A DNA stretch of 64,000 bases from positions 124,001 through 188,000 of the forward strand of contig JAFFJZ010000089.1 of assembly GCA_018340375.1 (NCBI GenBank). Reading direction: 5' to 3'. The translations under genes and the position numbers were made by a program. Within the stretch, counting starts at the first letter, position 1. The number at the start of each line of letters is the position of its first letter. Below, piece after piece: positions 31,699 through 42,325 of the stretch. The DNA comes from Gonatopus flavifemur. Taxonomy: Eukaryota > Arthropoda > Insecta > Hymenoptera > Dryinidae. Under the pieces are notes generated by a model. The model was not told the DNA's origin. It saw nothing but the letters and a program-made list of their open reading frames with translations, and made no database searches.

Positions 31699-32650
31699 AT
31701 GCCTAAAAAAGTCGTCAAAAAAAATGGGCACGAACGTTCGCTTCGACAGATGTTTCAACCTTTTTAATTCGAGTGGTCACTCGTACAAGAAAGCGTTGCG
31801 ATTGCGAAAAGTTACCACAAATCAACTACGTCAACTTAATATACAAATAACTGATAAGGCTTTACAACAATTTATTTGCGATTCCTGCCGTCTGCAAATC
31901 CAAAAAAATATAAACAAAAATCAAGATACAGATCAAGCTGAAGTGGTATGAATAATTAAACGACATCAAGTCTATCAAGTCTATTTACTTCTCAATGAAT
32001 TTTCGATGCTCATATAATTTTTTGATTCTCTACAGGAGGAACATGGAAAACAATCATGTGATGAAGAATCCGATGTAAAATTGAGTAGTGAAGGAACCTC
32101 GGGTCTTTCACGTGGAAACGGTGAGCTTTTGGATGTCAGAGTTGATAATTCGAATGAAGGATTACTTGGGATCATCAACTATAAAAAAACGTGAATTAAA
32201 ACGAAAACGTTATTCAGAGGAAAAAATGAAAAAAATCACGGAGGTGATTGAGAAAAAAGTTTTTCATACAAACGACGATGATCCAGATGATATTGATGAA
32301 GATGATGATGATGATGTCCCAATTTTGAGAACCTTACAAGATAGTTTCGACACCAGTGCAGACCGATCTCATAAACTCAAAATTTGACTATGTTTAGACA
32401 CTGGTCCTATCAGAAAATTCGGGTGCACTTCCCAACAGCTACTCGCCATATGATAACCGTTGCAAAAAATACCGCTAAAGATGAAGGAATATTAGGTGAT
32501 CCAAATCCCAGAAGCCATCCATCTTTAGGAGCAGATATCACAAATAGCATAATGAACTTCTATCAGTCTGATGAACACACACAAATTATGCCAGGGAAAA
32601 AAGATTTTGTCCCTGAGTCAAACTTTTTGAACCGGACCACTAAAAATTGA
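31699..32650 (+). pseudogene. Arthropod multicopy protein (CxxC...IMPGKKD family), N-terminal half
   Basis: Start at ATG 31699 (MPKKVVKKNGHERSLRQMF), with a frameshift into RCFNLFNSSGHSYKKALRLR, VTTNQLRQLNIQITDKAL and a CDSC zinc-binding pair. A plausible intron (GTATGA at about 31946 to CTACAG at about 32035) leads to EEHGKQSCDEES, then after a frameshift GSSTIKKRELKRKRYSEEKM, an acidic run of Asp, and LRTLQDSFDTSADRSHKL. A third frame follows: RHWSYQKIRVHFPTATRHMI, GILGDPNPRSHPSLGADITN, HTQIMPGKKDFV. I recognise these motifs from a multicopy arthropod protein of unknown function. The downstream middle of the protein is absent; sequence passes straight into the palindrome arm at 32614. Confidence 0.62.
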
Positions 32651-34338
32651 TGGATTGAATTTTGCACTTTTTATTGAAGATTATTGAAGGTTCATGCAAA
32701 CTAAAATAGATTCCAAAATTTTTTTGAAAAATTTCAATTTTTGCAAAAGTTATAAACAAATGAACTTTTAGGTGATTTATTGTTTAATCAACGATATCTC
32801 AGCCAATAATGAATCAAATCCAATGAAATTTTTATGCTAGATTAAGGAATAGTAGTAGATTAAAAAAATTTATTGAACGTATGAAAAAAATAAAATTTTG
32901 CAATAAATCATTAATTTTGCAATAAACAATTGGAAATTTAACCAAGTTCTCCTTGTGCTAATTAAAAAATTTTTTTTTATCAACATTCTATAATTCATGC
33001 ACTAAGAACACGCGTAAACCGATTTCAGTGCACTCAACTGCAAAAAAAGTTACGAATATTTGAAAAAAAAAAAAACGAAAATACGCGCGACTGTGGCCTA
33101 GCTCGGACGGCATCAGCGCCGAAAGACCGAGAGCTCGGTTGAGCTCACGTTTTGAGCTACATATACACAAATAAATTCATACGAGATAAAAGTAAGTAAG
33201 CCTTTTATTTAATTATTCGATTATTTATTTATTCACATGGATGGTTTGTTTTAAATTTTTACAACTCTCGATTGCGAGTAGCTTGAAAAAATTTTACATT
33301 CCAAAGAAGTCGAAGAAGATCGAGAATCCCTTTCATGATATGGATTATAACATTAAAGCTGAGTGGCACTTTTTCGCCACCGCGCATGGAAAAGGAGCTT
33401 GCGATGGCATTGGCGGCTGTGTAAAAAAAAATGCATACCGAGCTAGTTTACAAGATAAAACTATTGTTTCTACAGAAAAACTTTATGAATGGGCATGTGA
33501 TTTTTTTAAGAAAATTGATTTTGACTTTTGTAAAGGAGATGAATACAAAAAATACGCGAAGCAGTTAGTCAATCGTTTTAATACAGCCAAAGCTATCAAG
33601 GGAACACGCCAGTTTCACTGCTACAAACCGTTTGATTCTACTTCTTTAGAATGTAAAATTTTTCCAAGCTACTCGCAATCGAGAGTTGTGAAAATTTGAA
33701 AAAAACCATCCATGTAAATAAATAAATAATTAAATAATTAAATAAAAGGCTTACTTACTTTTATCTCGTATGAATTTATTTCTGTATATGTAGCTCAAAA
33801 CGTGAGCACAAGCGAGCTCTCGGTCTTTCGGCGCTGATGCCGTCCGAGCTAGGCCACAGTCGCGCGTATTTTCGTTTTTTTTTTTTTTTCAAATATTCGT
33901 AACTTTTTTTTGCAGTTGAGTGCACTGAAATCGGTTTACGCGTGTTCTTAGTGCATGAATTATAGAATGTTGATAAAAAAAATTTTTTAATTAGCACAAG
34001 GAGAACTTGGTTAAATTTTCAATTGTTTATTGCAAAATTAATTATTTATTGCAAAATTTTATTTTTTCTATACGTACAATGAATTTTTTTAATCTACTAC
34101 TATTCCTTAATCTAGCATAAAAATTTCATTGGATTTGATTCATTATTGGCTGAGATATCGTTATTTAAACAATAAATCACCTGAAAGTTCATTTGTTTAT
34201 AACTTTTGCAAGAATTGAAATTTCTCAAAAAAATTTTGGAATCTATTTTAGTTTGCATAAACCTTCAATAATCTTCAATAAAAAGTGCAAAATTTAATCC
34301 ATCAATTTTTAGTGGTCCGGTTCAGAAAGTTTGACTCA
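32614..34338. mobile_element. 1.7 kb palindrome with about 687 bp arms and a coding spacer
   Basis: Arms 32614-33300 and 33650-34338 are near-identical inverted copies, starting TGAGTCAAACTTTTTGAACC. They include CACGCGTAAACCGATTTCAG, CTCGGACGGCATCAGCGCCG and ACAACTCTCGATTGCGAGTA. The 349-bp spacer encodes a protein domain (33301-33660). No target duplication is visible. It could be a long-TIR transposon that captured a gene fragment, or an inverted duplication. Confidence 0.85.
33241..33699 (+). pseudogene. C-terminal domain of the IMPGKKD-family protein, inside palindrome
   Basis: Open frame of 152 aa. The family-like part is about 33301-33660: NIKAEWHFFATAHGKGACDG, IGGCVKKNAYRASLQDKTIV, KLYEWACDFFKKIDFDFCKG, IKGTRQFHCYKPF. 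WHFFATxHGKGACDGIGG followed by ASLQ is the C-terminal signature of the protein family whose N-terminal half lies at 31699-32650, same strand. First and last residues are read from the palindrome arms and may be unrelated. The frame has no stop within the domain. Confidence 0.6.
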
Positions 34339-34789
34339 TATATAATACATATGTACATGTACTCTATTTATATGCTCAACAATTATTTTTTTGATAATAA
34401 ACAGTGAAATATACACATATTTAAGCAAATACATGTTAATTGCCGAAAATTGTGAAAAATGAGGATTTTCACATTCGATGCGCTAACCCAAATCTTGACC
34501 GATTTGAATTTCTCTTTCCAAGCTCGATTTGTATTCCTTCAAGGCAACTTTCGCGCACCATTAGATTCGGGAGTTCGAAAACTCGGGTTTTTCGGCCCAC
34601 CCTAGTGTACCTATTACGAACTGTTAGAAACAGATCAAACATTTACTGCAGAACGCTCCAGCCGATAATTGAACAAATTGCACAACATTCTTGAGGAGAA
34701 GAGGCCATTTAATGGGCAAGGAAACCGAAAAGTTATGCTCCTCCTTAATAACGCTCGACCTCATTTTCCTTCCCTAACGGATTCAAAAT
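34339..34789. other. No gene recognised
   Basis: AT-rich spacer. Short open frame 34440-34694 has no recognisable motif. Confidence 0.4.
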
Positions 34790-36510
34790 GACCGAAATAC
34801 ATCGGTCAGTTTTCGGTCATTTTTGGGTTCGTTCAGAAACTGATGATTTTCAGGTGAGAAAGTGGTCATAAAGAGGTTTTTCCACTGGAAGGTGACTGAA
34901 TCGTAACCATACTATCAAGGCTAGTTTGTGAATTTTTCGGACCGAAAACGCACCCAAAATGGACCTTAACTTGAGTAGCAAATCGGTCGTGGCGAAGTCA
35001 TTCAAATGCACAAACTTGAAAATGACCAGAGAAACCAAACACGTATGGAGAACAATGATGAACGAATATTGGTGATGTGGAGTCAAAATAACCGGAAATT
35101 GACTGAAATACATCGCCTGACGTTCCACTGAGATTTGAGATCACATTGGTGACTTTGAGGTCGGTTACCGGAAATGACCGGAAATCTCTGATGAGAATTC
35201 GAAGCAAGAATCTACATCAATCTGTCATTTTTCGGTGATTCTTGGGTCTGATCAAAATTGAGTCTTCAAAAGGTGAAAAAGCGGACATATCGAGGTTTTT
35301 AACCAATACTCCATGACTACGTCATGACCTCTTTTCATTTGGTCTCTGTTTAGGTTTTTTGACCGAGAACTGGACTCAACCAAGACACAGAGTGTGAGTT
35401 TTACACGTTTCATAGTCGACTCAATCGAGCACACGGAACTGAGAATGATTGAAAAAAGTACAATGTATGTACAACGCTGACGGACAAATGTCGGTCACGC
35501 CCAAATAACCGGAAATTGACTGAAATACATTGTTCAACGGTTCAATGACATTTGGGATGACTTTGGTGATTTTGAGGTCGATTGCCGAAAATGACCGGGA
35601 ATCTTTGATGGAAATTCGAAGTGAGAATCTTCACATAATTCGGTCATTTTTCAGTGATTATCAGGTTTGATCAAAATTGAGTCATCAAAAGGTGAAAAAG
35701 CGGACATATCGAAGTTCTCTGCCAATAGATGACCATCGTGACCTCTTTTCATTGGATCCTTGGTCAAGTGTTTCGACCGAGAACTGACCTCAAACACAAC
35801 CCAGTATGTAAATTCTACGTGGGTCATAGTCGAGTCAATCGAGCACATGGACTTGTGAATCACCGAGAAAAGAGTACAACGCATGCACAACACTGACGGA
35901 CGAATGTTGGTCGTGCGGAGGCCAAATCACCGAAAATTGACTGAAATACATCGTCTGTCGGTCCAATGAGATGTGGGATGACCTTGGTGATTTTTAGGTC
36001 GATGGCCATGAATGACCGGATATCTCGCATGTAAAGATTCTTCTTCCGATGGAACCAACCAACATTTGACCACATGAACCCGTGGGTCATTTTGGATAAT
36101 TTTAGTTTAAAAAATCACCAAAATTTGACCAGGACCAGCGCTTTGGATGCGATGCTTTATTTGAGGTTGTTTTGTTGAGAATGACTGGAATATGACCCAA
36201 TCGAATTCTCCATCCAATGGTGCGTTTCTAGTCATCTTGATGAAACGAACCGAAATTTGACCACATGAATTCACGGGTCATTTTGGCCACGTTTAGTCTG
36301 AAAAGTCACCGTAATATGACCAATAACACCGTTCTCTGTGCAATGTCTGTTTCTGTTTGATTCGTGGGAAATGATTGAAATATGACCCAATGAAATCCAT
36401 GCTCATATTCCGCAATTCGGAAGAAAATGGGTCATTCTTTGTCCGGTTTTCAGTCGAAAAAATTCACAAACTGACGTCATATTTCGGTCATTTTTCGGTC
36501 TACTGGAATC
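34790..36510. repeat. Satellite-like tandem repeat, about 415 bp unit
   Basis: Unit word CGGTCATTTTT...TTGATCAAAATTGAGTC...AAAGGTGAAAAAGCGGACAT recurs at about 34812, 35224 and 35641 (412 and 417 bp apart). Other unit words are CCGGAAATTGACTGAAATAC and GACCTCTTTTCATT. From about 36050 the unit degrades into roughly 200-bp subunits with GACCACATGAA...GGGTCATTTTGG. Open frames on the minus strand read the repeat. Confidence 0.85.
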
Positions 36511-36514
36511 CACT

Positions 36515-36820
36515 AGGGTCGCACGACTCAGCAAACCATTTCAAACTTGGGCTGGGAAGTTCTCCCCCAACGCGGCATATTCAGCGGACTTAGCTCCATG
36601 TGATTATCATATTTCCAGGTCCATGCAGCACCCCTCGAAGGATAGCCGCTTCCAAACTCTAGACGACGTACGAAAATACGTTGATCACTTTATCGCCTCA
36701 GAGCCTGCAAGTTTTTTTTGCGATGGGATTTGTATGTTGCCTGATCGATGGCACAAGGTCATCGAAAACAATGGACAATATTTCGAGGATTGTATAATAA
36801 TGTATTGTATAATAATATGA
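36515..36820 (+). pseudogene. mariner transposase, C-terminal fragment
   Basis: One open frame: RVARLSKPFQ, SADLAPCDYHISRSMQ with the third catalytic Asp, FQTLDDVRKYVDHFIASEPA, SFFCDGICMLPDRWHKVIEN, NGQYFED, stop at 36818-36820. This is the mariner C-terminal third; the N-terminus is lost at the edge of the 415 bp satellite. Terminal repeats are not visible. Confidence 0.82.
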
Positions 36821-36853
36821 AATATTTTTTGTGGAAAAAACTAAAAAATTAAG

Positions 36854-38115
36854 TTATACACCTAATACATATGTTTCTCTCATGAAGAACAATACATAAT
36901 CCCCCATCCTTCTCTCATTCCAAAATCCCTGGTAACGCTGCTTCATGGACTTGTATTGTTGGTGGAATCTCTCGAAATGTTCGTCACCCATGTCTTTGGG
37001 ATTCTCCGGGAGGAAATCCAAGTGGGAATGTAAGAAATGGATCTTGAGAGACATATTAACTCCTGTTAGGGAAAGTAGAGAGATACAGGGCATGTGACAA
37101 AAGATGGGATAAGACGGGATAGAAAAACAGTATACCCATTTTTGCATAATTCTTGAGTAAATTGGCCTCGATCATTTTGTACTCCGAGTCTTCATTATTC
37201 CAAAGAAAACCAAAAACAATCAACAACTAACTTAAACGAATTCCAGGCTGCAGTTTCATCAGGGGACGAATATGTTTGAAATTTCATATCTTCCATCAGT
37301 TTCCTTATTTGTGGAACATCAAAAATCCCTCCTTTGATTTTCGCTGTAGAGAGATTTGCGAACAGGGTTCTTGAATGAGTTAATGCTTGCCCTTCTTTGT
37401 CCAACGATTGGATGGTGGAAGAATAATGTTTTTTTTTCACGAGAGCCACATATTTGATATTATTCTCACCCACCGTGTGGTTTTTTCTTTCCGGCCATTG
37501 TTTTCTTTCATAATGAGGTTCACGATCACGACTATCCCAAAGACGTAGAAAACAATAACATTTTGTGTATCCTTGCTGCATTCCACATATCATGGCCACT
37601 ACTTTCAAATCAGAACAAATATTCCAATCGTGCTTTTCGTACTCAATACATTCCAATAATTTGACCATTGTCTCATAGGTTTTTTCAGTATTAACAGCAT
37701 GTGCAATGGGCATCGACGTTTTTCCGTTTCCGTTATGCAAAAAAACTGCTTTCAAACTGTTCTCATTGCTGTCAATGAATGACCGCCACTTTCGTAACTT
37801 TTTACTCTGCTTGTTCAAGTTCCTCGAACAAACCCAAAATGTTCTCGCAAGAGCATATTTGATCTCTCGTTTTATAATGCTTCGAATGAACCCTGTCACG
37901 GTTTCTGTAATGTGTTATTCTAACATTCGCAGCCAAGAAGTTATATAGTATATAGTTTCATTCGAGCTGCATGTGATTCCGTTGTCTCTTTCAGGAGGTC
38001 CAAATCTCTCACCCAATCATTCAATTCACCTCAAGTCAAGAGATGATGCTCTTCAGTAGCATAAAAATCGCTATCACTATTCATTCCCATATCGTTTGAG
38101 GAATCATTGCCACCC
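36854..38115 (-). pseudogene. IPIAHAV-motif protein, copy B (N-terminally truncated)
   Basis: Minus-strand relative of 22826-25962. From about 38115: NDSSNDMGMNSDSDFYATEE, ELNDWVRDLDL, HYRNRDR, then 37899-37195 SFIDSNENSLKAVFLHNGNG, SMPIAHAVNTEKTYETMVKL, GYTKCYCFLRLWDSRDREPH and EDMKFQTYSSPDETAAWNSF. A frameshift near 37200 precedes NEDSEYKMIEANLLKNYAKMG. A 73-base GT-AG intron (37135-37063) follows, then VNMSLKIHFLHSHLDFLPEN, DEHFERFHQQYKSMKQRYQG and a stop at 36854. The zinc-finger N-terminus and flanking inverted repeats of copy A are absent. Confidence 0.75.
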
Positions 38116-38440
38116 AGGTAGCACGATAGTCCCCCCCGACTTACCGAAGAATCCAGGTCGAAAAATACTCCTGTTAATCATGTTCATGACTTCGTAAAGA
38201 TTTCAGTTAGAATACATCGTATCTCAAAAGAATTCTCAAAGAATGCATATCGTAGTTCTCCAACTCCTCGTCACAGAACCATTACGTATTCTAAACGAGT
38301 GCCCGCTAGGACAGTAAATATGAAGTCTAAAACGAATTCGTGAAGAATTCTGTTTATATCCAAAGTTCTCCACAGAAAGTTCTATGATTTGAATTCATCA
38401 TCAATTCCAGTGAATTCTTTTATGAGAAGTGAATAGTACA
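38116..38440. other. No gene; isolated CCCAGGTAGCAC terminus
   Basis: CCCAGGTAGCACGATAG at about 38114 looks like one end of the CCC-type hairpin family, with repeated GAATTC words inside, but no partner end is seen. Confidence 0.35.
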
Positions 38441-38548
38441 TCCCACTCAGCACAAATATCGCAGTAATATCACAGTAATATTACAGCAATAATGAAATAT
38501 TGCAGTAATATTGTAGCAATATTACTGCGATATTTGTGCTGAGTGGGA
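38441..38548. repeat. 108-bp hairpin element
   Basis: TCCCACTCAGCACAAATATC at the left is mirrored by GATATTTGTGCTGAGTGGGA at the right; arms continue with GCAGTAATAT on both sides. About 35-45 bp stem. Interior repeats GCAGTAATATT words. Confidence 0.75.
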
Positions 38549-39023
38549 TATTTTCGAGACTTTCATATCCACGAAACATGAATATCGATAATTAGCACTC
38601 GTGTCTTTATCTGTTATCAAACAGAAATTTATGAAAAGATGAAAGAATTTCGTTGGGCAGTTTTATAAGTTTGATAAGGATGGTCAAGCATGGGAACAAA
38701 TCAGTGAAATCTTGCTACGTGTTTTTCAAACAATGAGGTAATAATTGGGAATTGTTAATATACAATAGCTGAAAATGTGGCAAAAATTCCACTTTGTAAA
38801 TGAATTGAGATCCCTAAGCGGTCCTGAAGCATACTGGAAAATATTAAGTGGGTAAGAAAATCTTGCGACATTTTTTTTTCGATTACTCTATTTTTTCTAA
38901 TCACAAAGTTCGAGAACATTCGAGAGTCGTCTATGCGAGATTAGTCTGAAACCTTCCATATCGCAGTGTTGATAAACCAATCAGTTGTTCCGCGCAGACA
39001 GTACGAGCAAAAATGGAAGAAAG

Positions 39024-39208
39024 TGTAAGGAGATGCTGGTACCGCCACCTATGAACGGTAGGTGGAGCGTGGGCGTCAGAGCAAGCGTATGTGACGCATG
39101 GAGTCAGTTAGCAAAAGGACGCGAGTTCAAGCAGTTTGTAATGCTCAAGCTTATTATATGATGTGATGAAAGTTCATAATAAATAAACGTCTTAGTACTA
39201 TATTTACA
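39024..39208. mobile_element. Solo LTR, 185 bp
   Basis: Begins TGTAAGGAGATGC and ends TATTTACA (TG...CA with TGTAA/TTACA ends), flanked by an exact 5-bp duplication GAAAG (39019-39023, 39209-39213). Contains AATAAA near 39180. Removing it with one GAAAG rejoins the mariner start codon region to the rest. Its short length and ends fit a Copia- or similar LTR family; the family is not identifiable. Confidence 0.85.
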
Positions 39209-39413
39209 GAAAGTGCACTTCGAGCAATCGCCTATTACGAATTTTTACAAGGGCATTCTGCAAGACCTGCAGCCGCTTGTATTTGCAGCGCGTTCAAGTC
39301 AGACGTTGTTCATCATTCAACTGTATCTCGTCAACGATGAAAAACTGCGTGCACTCATAAAGGCAAAGCCTAACACGTCGTCACGAGAATGAGCCAACAA
39401 ACTTGATTGTAGC

Positions 39414-40925
39414 TAGTGGTGAGTGATATTCGCAAAAATATCGATATTGGGGTATCGATATTTATCGTGACTGAAATATCGATATGCGATGAATATCGGA
39501 ACCAAGGTATCGATATTCTTTCGATATTATATCGATAATATTGATAATCACATACCCGAAGGTAACATGAAGCTTCAGCGAACGTTCAGATCAGATCTGT
39601 ATAGATCGGTCCAAAGCTTCACAGGAGCTCACTTTTAGATTCACAAACGTTTCACAAAGGTTTTACGAACGTTGAAATGTCCGCCTCGAAATACTTTCAA
39701 GGAAGATAGATTGAACGTTCATGAAGGTTCATTGAAGGTTTGGTGAAGCTTTACAAAAATATCTATACTTATATTAATTTCCATTAATTTTTGATTATTA
39801 ATAATTAATGATTATCCATGTAAATTTTCGGAAATTAATATAAGTATAGATATTTTTTTAAAGCTTCATCAAACCTTCGTTGAACCTTCATGAACGTTCA
39901 ATATATCTTCCTTGAAAGTATTTCGAGGCGGACATTTCAACGTTCGTAAAACCTTTGTGAAACGTTTGTGAATCTAAAAGTGAGCTCCTATGAAGCTTTG
40001 GACCGATCTATACAGGTCTAATCTGAACGTTCGCTGAAGCTTCATGTTCCCTTCGGGATATATACATACATAAATATTGTCTGAAGAATTCTTTATGCAT
40101 AAATAACATTTTTGAATTGTTATTCAAATACGGAAAAAAACAGTTTGATTACACAGCCACAAAAAAAAAAATCTTTGGTCGAGTCTGACAGACACACTAG
40201 GCATACTATAGGTTCATGGGGTCGCTGAATCCAAATCTCAGGTCCCAATGGTACCCAATCTACACCGCAAGAAGGTTGCACGGCTTGATTTTTTATATCA
40301 TATCAGATTTTTTCATATAAAATTCAAATGTGTCGAATGCTTATCAAGAACAAATGAACGCTCGAATGAACAAATCGTATGTACCCCAAAAATGAGTAGA
40401 ATCATTACCAATTAGAATTGATTGATTAATCATGTACCTTAAAAATGAGTAGAATGAGAACACTACGTAAGATTGCGGAGATTGCACCAGATAACATGGC
40501 CTTCAATAGAGACTTCCCTTACCATCGGAGTTTCCAGACTTGTATATCCATGCTTCCGATAGGTGTTTTGAGTGAACAAGAGTCAATATGACCAATTCTA
40601 GAATTGTTCAATTTTTTTCATTGACCATTTTATTCAATTAAATATTCTGATGAATTGATCTAAGTGAAAAAATGCATAAATTATGCACAGTTGGTCACTC
40701 TGACAAGAGAAAATTTTCCAAGCTAATCAGAAATTAGAAAATATTTTATTCTTCTGATCAGTTTTTTCTGAGAATTTTTATGAATCCATCACCGAAAAGT
40801 ATATATCGAGTTCCGATATTCTTAAGGTAAAATATATCTATAACGACATATATCGGATAGAAAAATATCGATGAAAAATATCGATATATCATCTAAAAAA
40901 TATCGATAAATATCGACCATCACTA
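39414..40925. mobile_element. Non-autonomous hAT element, 1512 bp
   Basis: Ends TAGTGGTGAGTGATAT and ATCGACCATCACTA, flanked by ATTGTAGC (39406-39413) and GTTGTAGC (40926-40933), an 8-bp duplication with one change. Both subterminal regions are packed with TATCGATA-type motifs (39430-39540 and 40800-40917). No coding sequence. It contains the foldback 39555-40057 and sits inside the mariner gene. Confidence 0.8.
39555..40057. mobile_element. 503-bp foldback element
   Basis: Ends CCCGAAGGTAACATGAAGC and GCTTCATGTTCCCTTCGGG; arms of about 229 bp (39555-39783, 39829-40057) pair almost perfectly around a 45-bp AT-rich loop. TA lies next to both ends. Arms repeat GAACGTTCA and GAAGCTT words. No coding sequence. 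Nested in the hAT element. Confidence 0.9.
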
Positions 40926-41955
40926 GTTGTAGCCACCCCACGATTCTCCAACATTTATAAGAGATGGGATATGGAAAAGTTGTGTCATCTTGGACACCAG
41001 ACGATCTCAGCGGCTCAAACAAAGCGTCACGGAGGTGTATGTCTTTCACCCCCGCATCGTCCGAACAGAAAGGATTTTCTTCGAGAAATCGTCACTGGAG
41101 ATGGAAGTTGGGTGCTCTATGTTAACCACACATGCAAGCGACAGTGGCTACCGAAAGGAGAAAAACCAGAGCCAACGCCTAAACTGCCTCACGGCGTACA
41201 GAGAGTATTACCCTGTTGTTGGTGGGACTCTGAGAGCTCGCTCTATTACGAATTGCTACCAGCTCAAACCAGGATATCGGCGGAGACTCACACTAGACAA
41301 CTGCAAAAACTCGCTGAAATTATCGAACTAAAAAGGCGTAGACGTGTCCAAGTTCGACTTCTCCATGACAACACTCGACCCCACGTAGCTAAGATGACAC
41401 AAGACTGTATTTCGCAACTGGGTTGGAAAGTTCTATCACATCCACCGTATTCACCAGACTCGGCTCCTACCGACTACCATCTTCTCCGGCCATTGAAGAA
41501 TTATTCACAGGATAAGGAATTCGATGACCTCGCTGATCTCGAAAATGCGCTGAACGACTTTTTTAACTCACAACCGAAACAATTTTGGATGGAGGGCGTG
41601 CAAAGTTTATCAGAGCGTTGGGCACGAGTTTCAGGTGTGGAGGGAGCGTACATCACTCAATAATATTGAATTATGAAAATAATAAGATCTCTTTTCCTTA
41701 CTTTTTTTGTGTGTTTGCGAGACTTCCTTACAACCTAATATTATTGAGTTATTGACATTTATAGGTTATCATAGTTGGTTCTCAGACAGCACCACCACTC
41801 CACGAAGAATTCTTGAAGGAAACATTCAGAACACCTCAGTTTTTGGGAAAATTCATTTCGTATCCCCAGAATCATCCAAATGAATTCTATGAGACATCAA
41901 CATGTACACCCGTTATGCGAATGAACAAGAGCCCATATTGAACGCCATTATGGAT

Positions 41956-42325
41956 TGTTGAACCCAGAGCATGCATGTGAGTAGAGAGAGGTCGAGGCGC
42001 CTTACGTATCTCAATCAGTTTCGCACTGCCAAAATCACTCTCTAAGAAAGCATCTTGGAGGGCGAAGGGTCTACGTGACTTTTCTCCGTTGATTTGAGAC
42101 ATGTATGAATCAATTGCAAATATATGCGTACCTGTGTGTACAACCTAGCTTGTACGATTGACTATGTGCGGCAGTTCCGCCTGTATCGTTATTGAATGAA
42201 GACGTGTTCTTCACATTATCGTTAGAACTAAAAATTAACACGTGTGCAAGTAATTTCACGTTCTCCGTTTCTCTTTTTGAGACAGTGACACAGTATAAAT
42301 TCCCCATTGTGTAACTCGCTAAACA
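41956..42325 (+). repeat. 5' LTR (370 bp)
   Basis: TGTTGAACCC...CTCGCTAAACA. Shares AGAGCATGCAT, GAGTAGAGAGAGGTCGAGGC and TTGTGTAACTCGCTAAACA with the 3' LTR. It holds about 167 bp (42034-42200) absent from the 3' LTR. Confidence 0.92.

Larger units (their letters stand above)
39013..41663 (+). pseudogene. mariner transposase in three pieces
   Basis: The start ATGGAAGAAAG at 39013 is cut by a solo LTR (39024-39208) and resumes ALRAIAYYEFLQGHSARPAA, FKSDVVHHSTVSR. A deletion removes the region just after this; NDEKLRALIKAKPNTSSRE follows, then a TGA. The hAT insertion (39414-40925) splits the gene at about codon DCS. Beyond it TILQHL and EMGYGKVVSSWTPDDLSGSN in one frame, then from about 41060 DFLREIVTGDGSWVLYVNHT (first Asp; the following Glu is now Gly), VRLLHDNTRPHVAKM (second), SPDSAPTDYHLLRPL (third, 34 residues on), VSGVEGAYITQ, stop at 41661-41663. 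The style fits the rosa-like group of DD34D mariners (inference). Confidence 0.8.
38844..41738 (+). mobile_element. mariner element invaded by a solo LTR and a hAT element
   Basis: Left end TTAAGTGGGTAAGAAAATCT (38844) and right end read inward TTAGGTTGTAAGGAAGTCTC (ending 41738) are related terminal repeats flanked by TA (38842-38843, 41739-41740). Removing the LTR insertion (190 bp with duplication) and the hAT insertion (1520 bp) leaves about 1.19 kb, a normal mariner allowing for a small deletion. Confidence 0.7.

Noticed and set aside
35252..36090. Minus-strand open frames in the 415-bp satellite (MCSIESTMKRVKL, MCSIDSTMTHVEF)
   Set aside because: They are repeat units read in the same frame, differing by satellite divergence; no motif.
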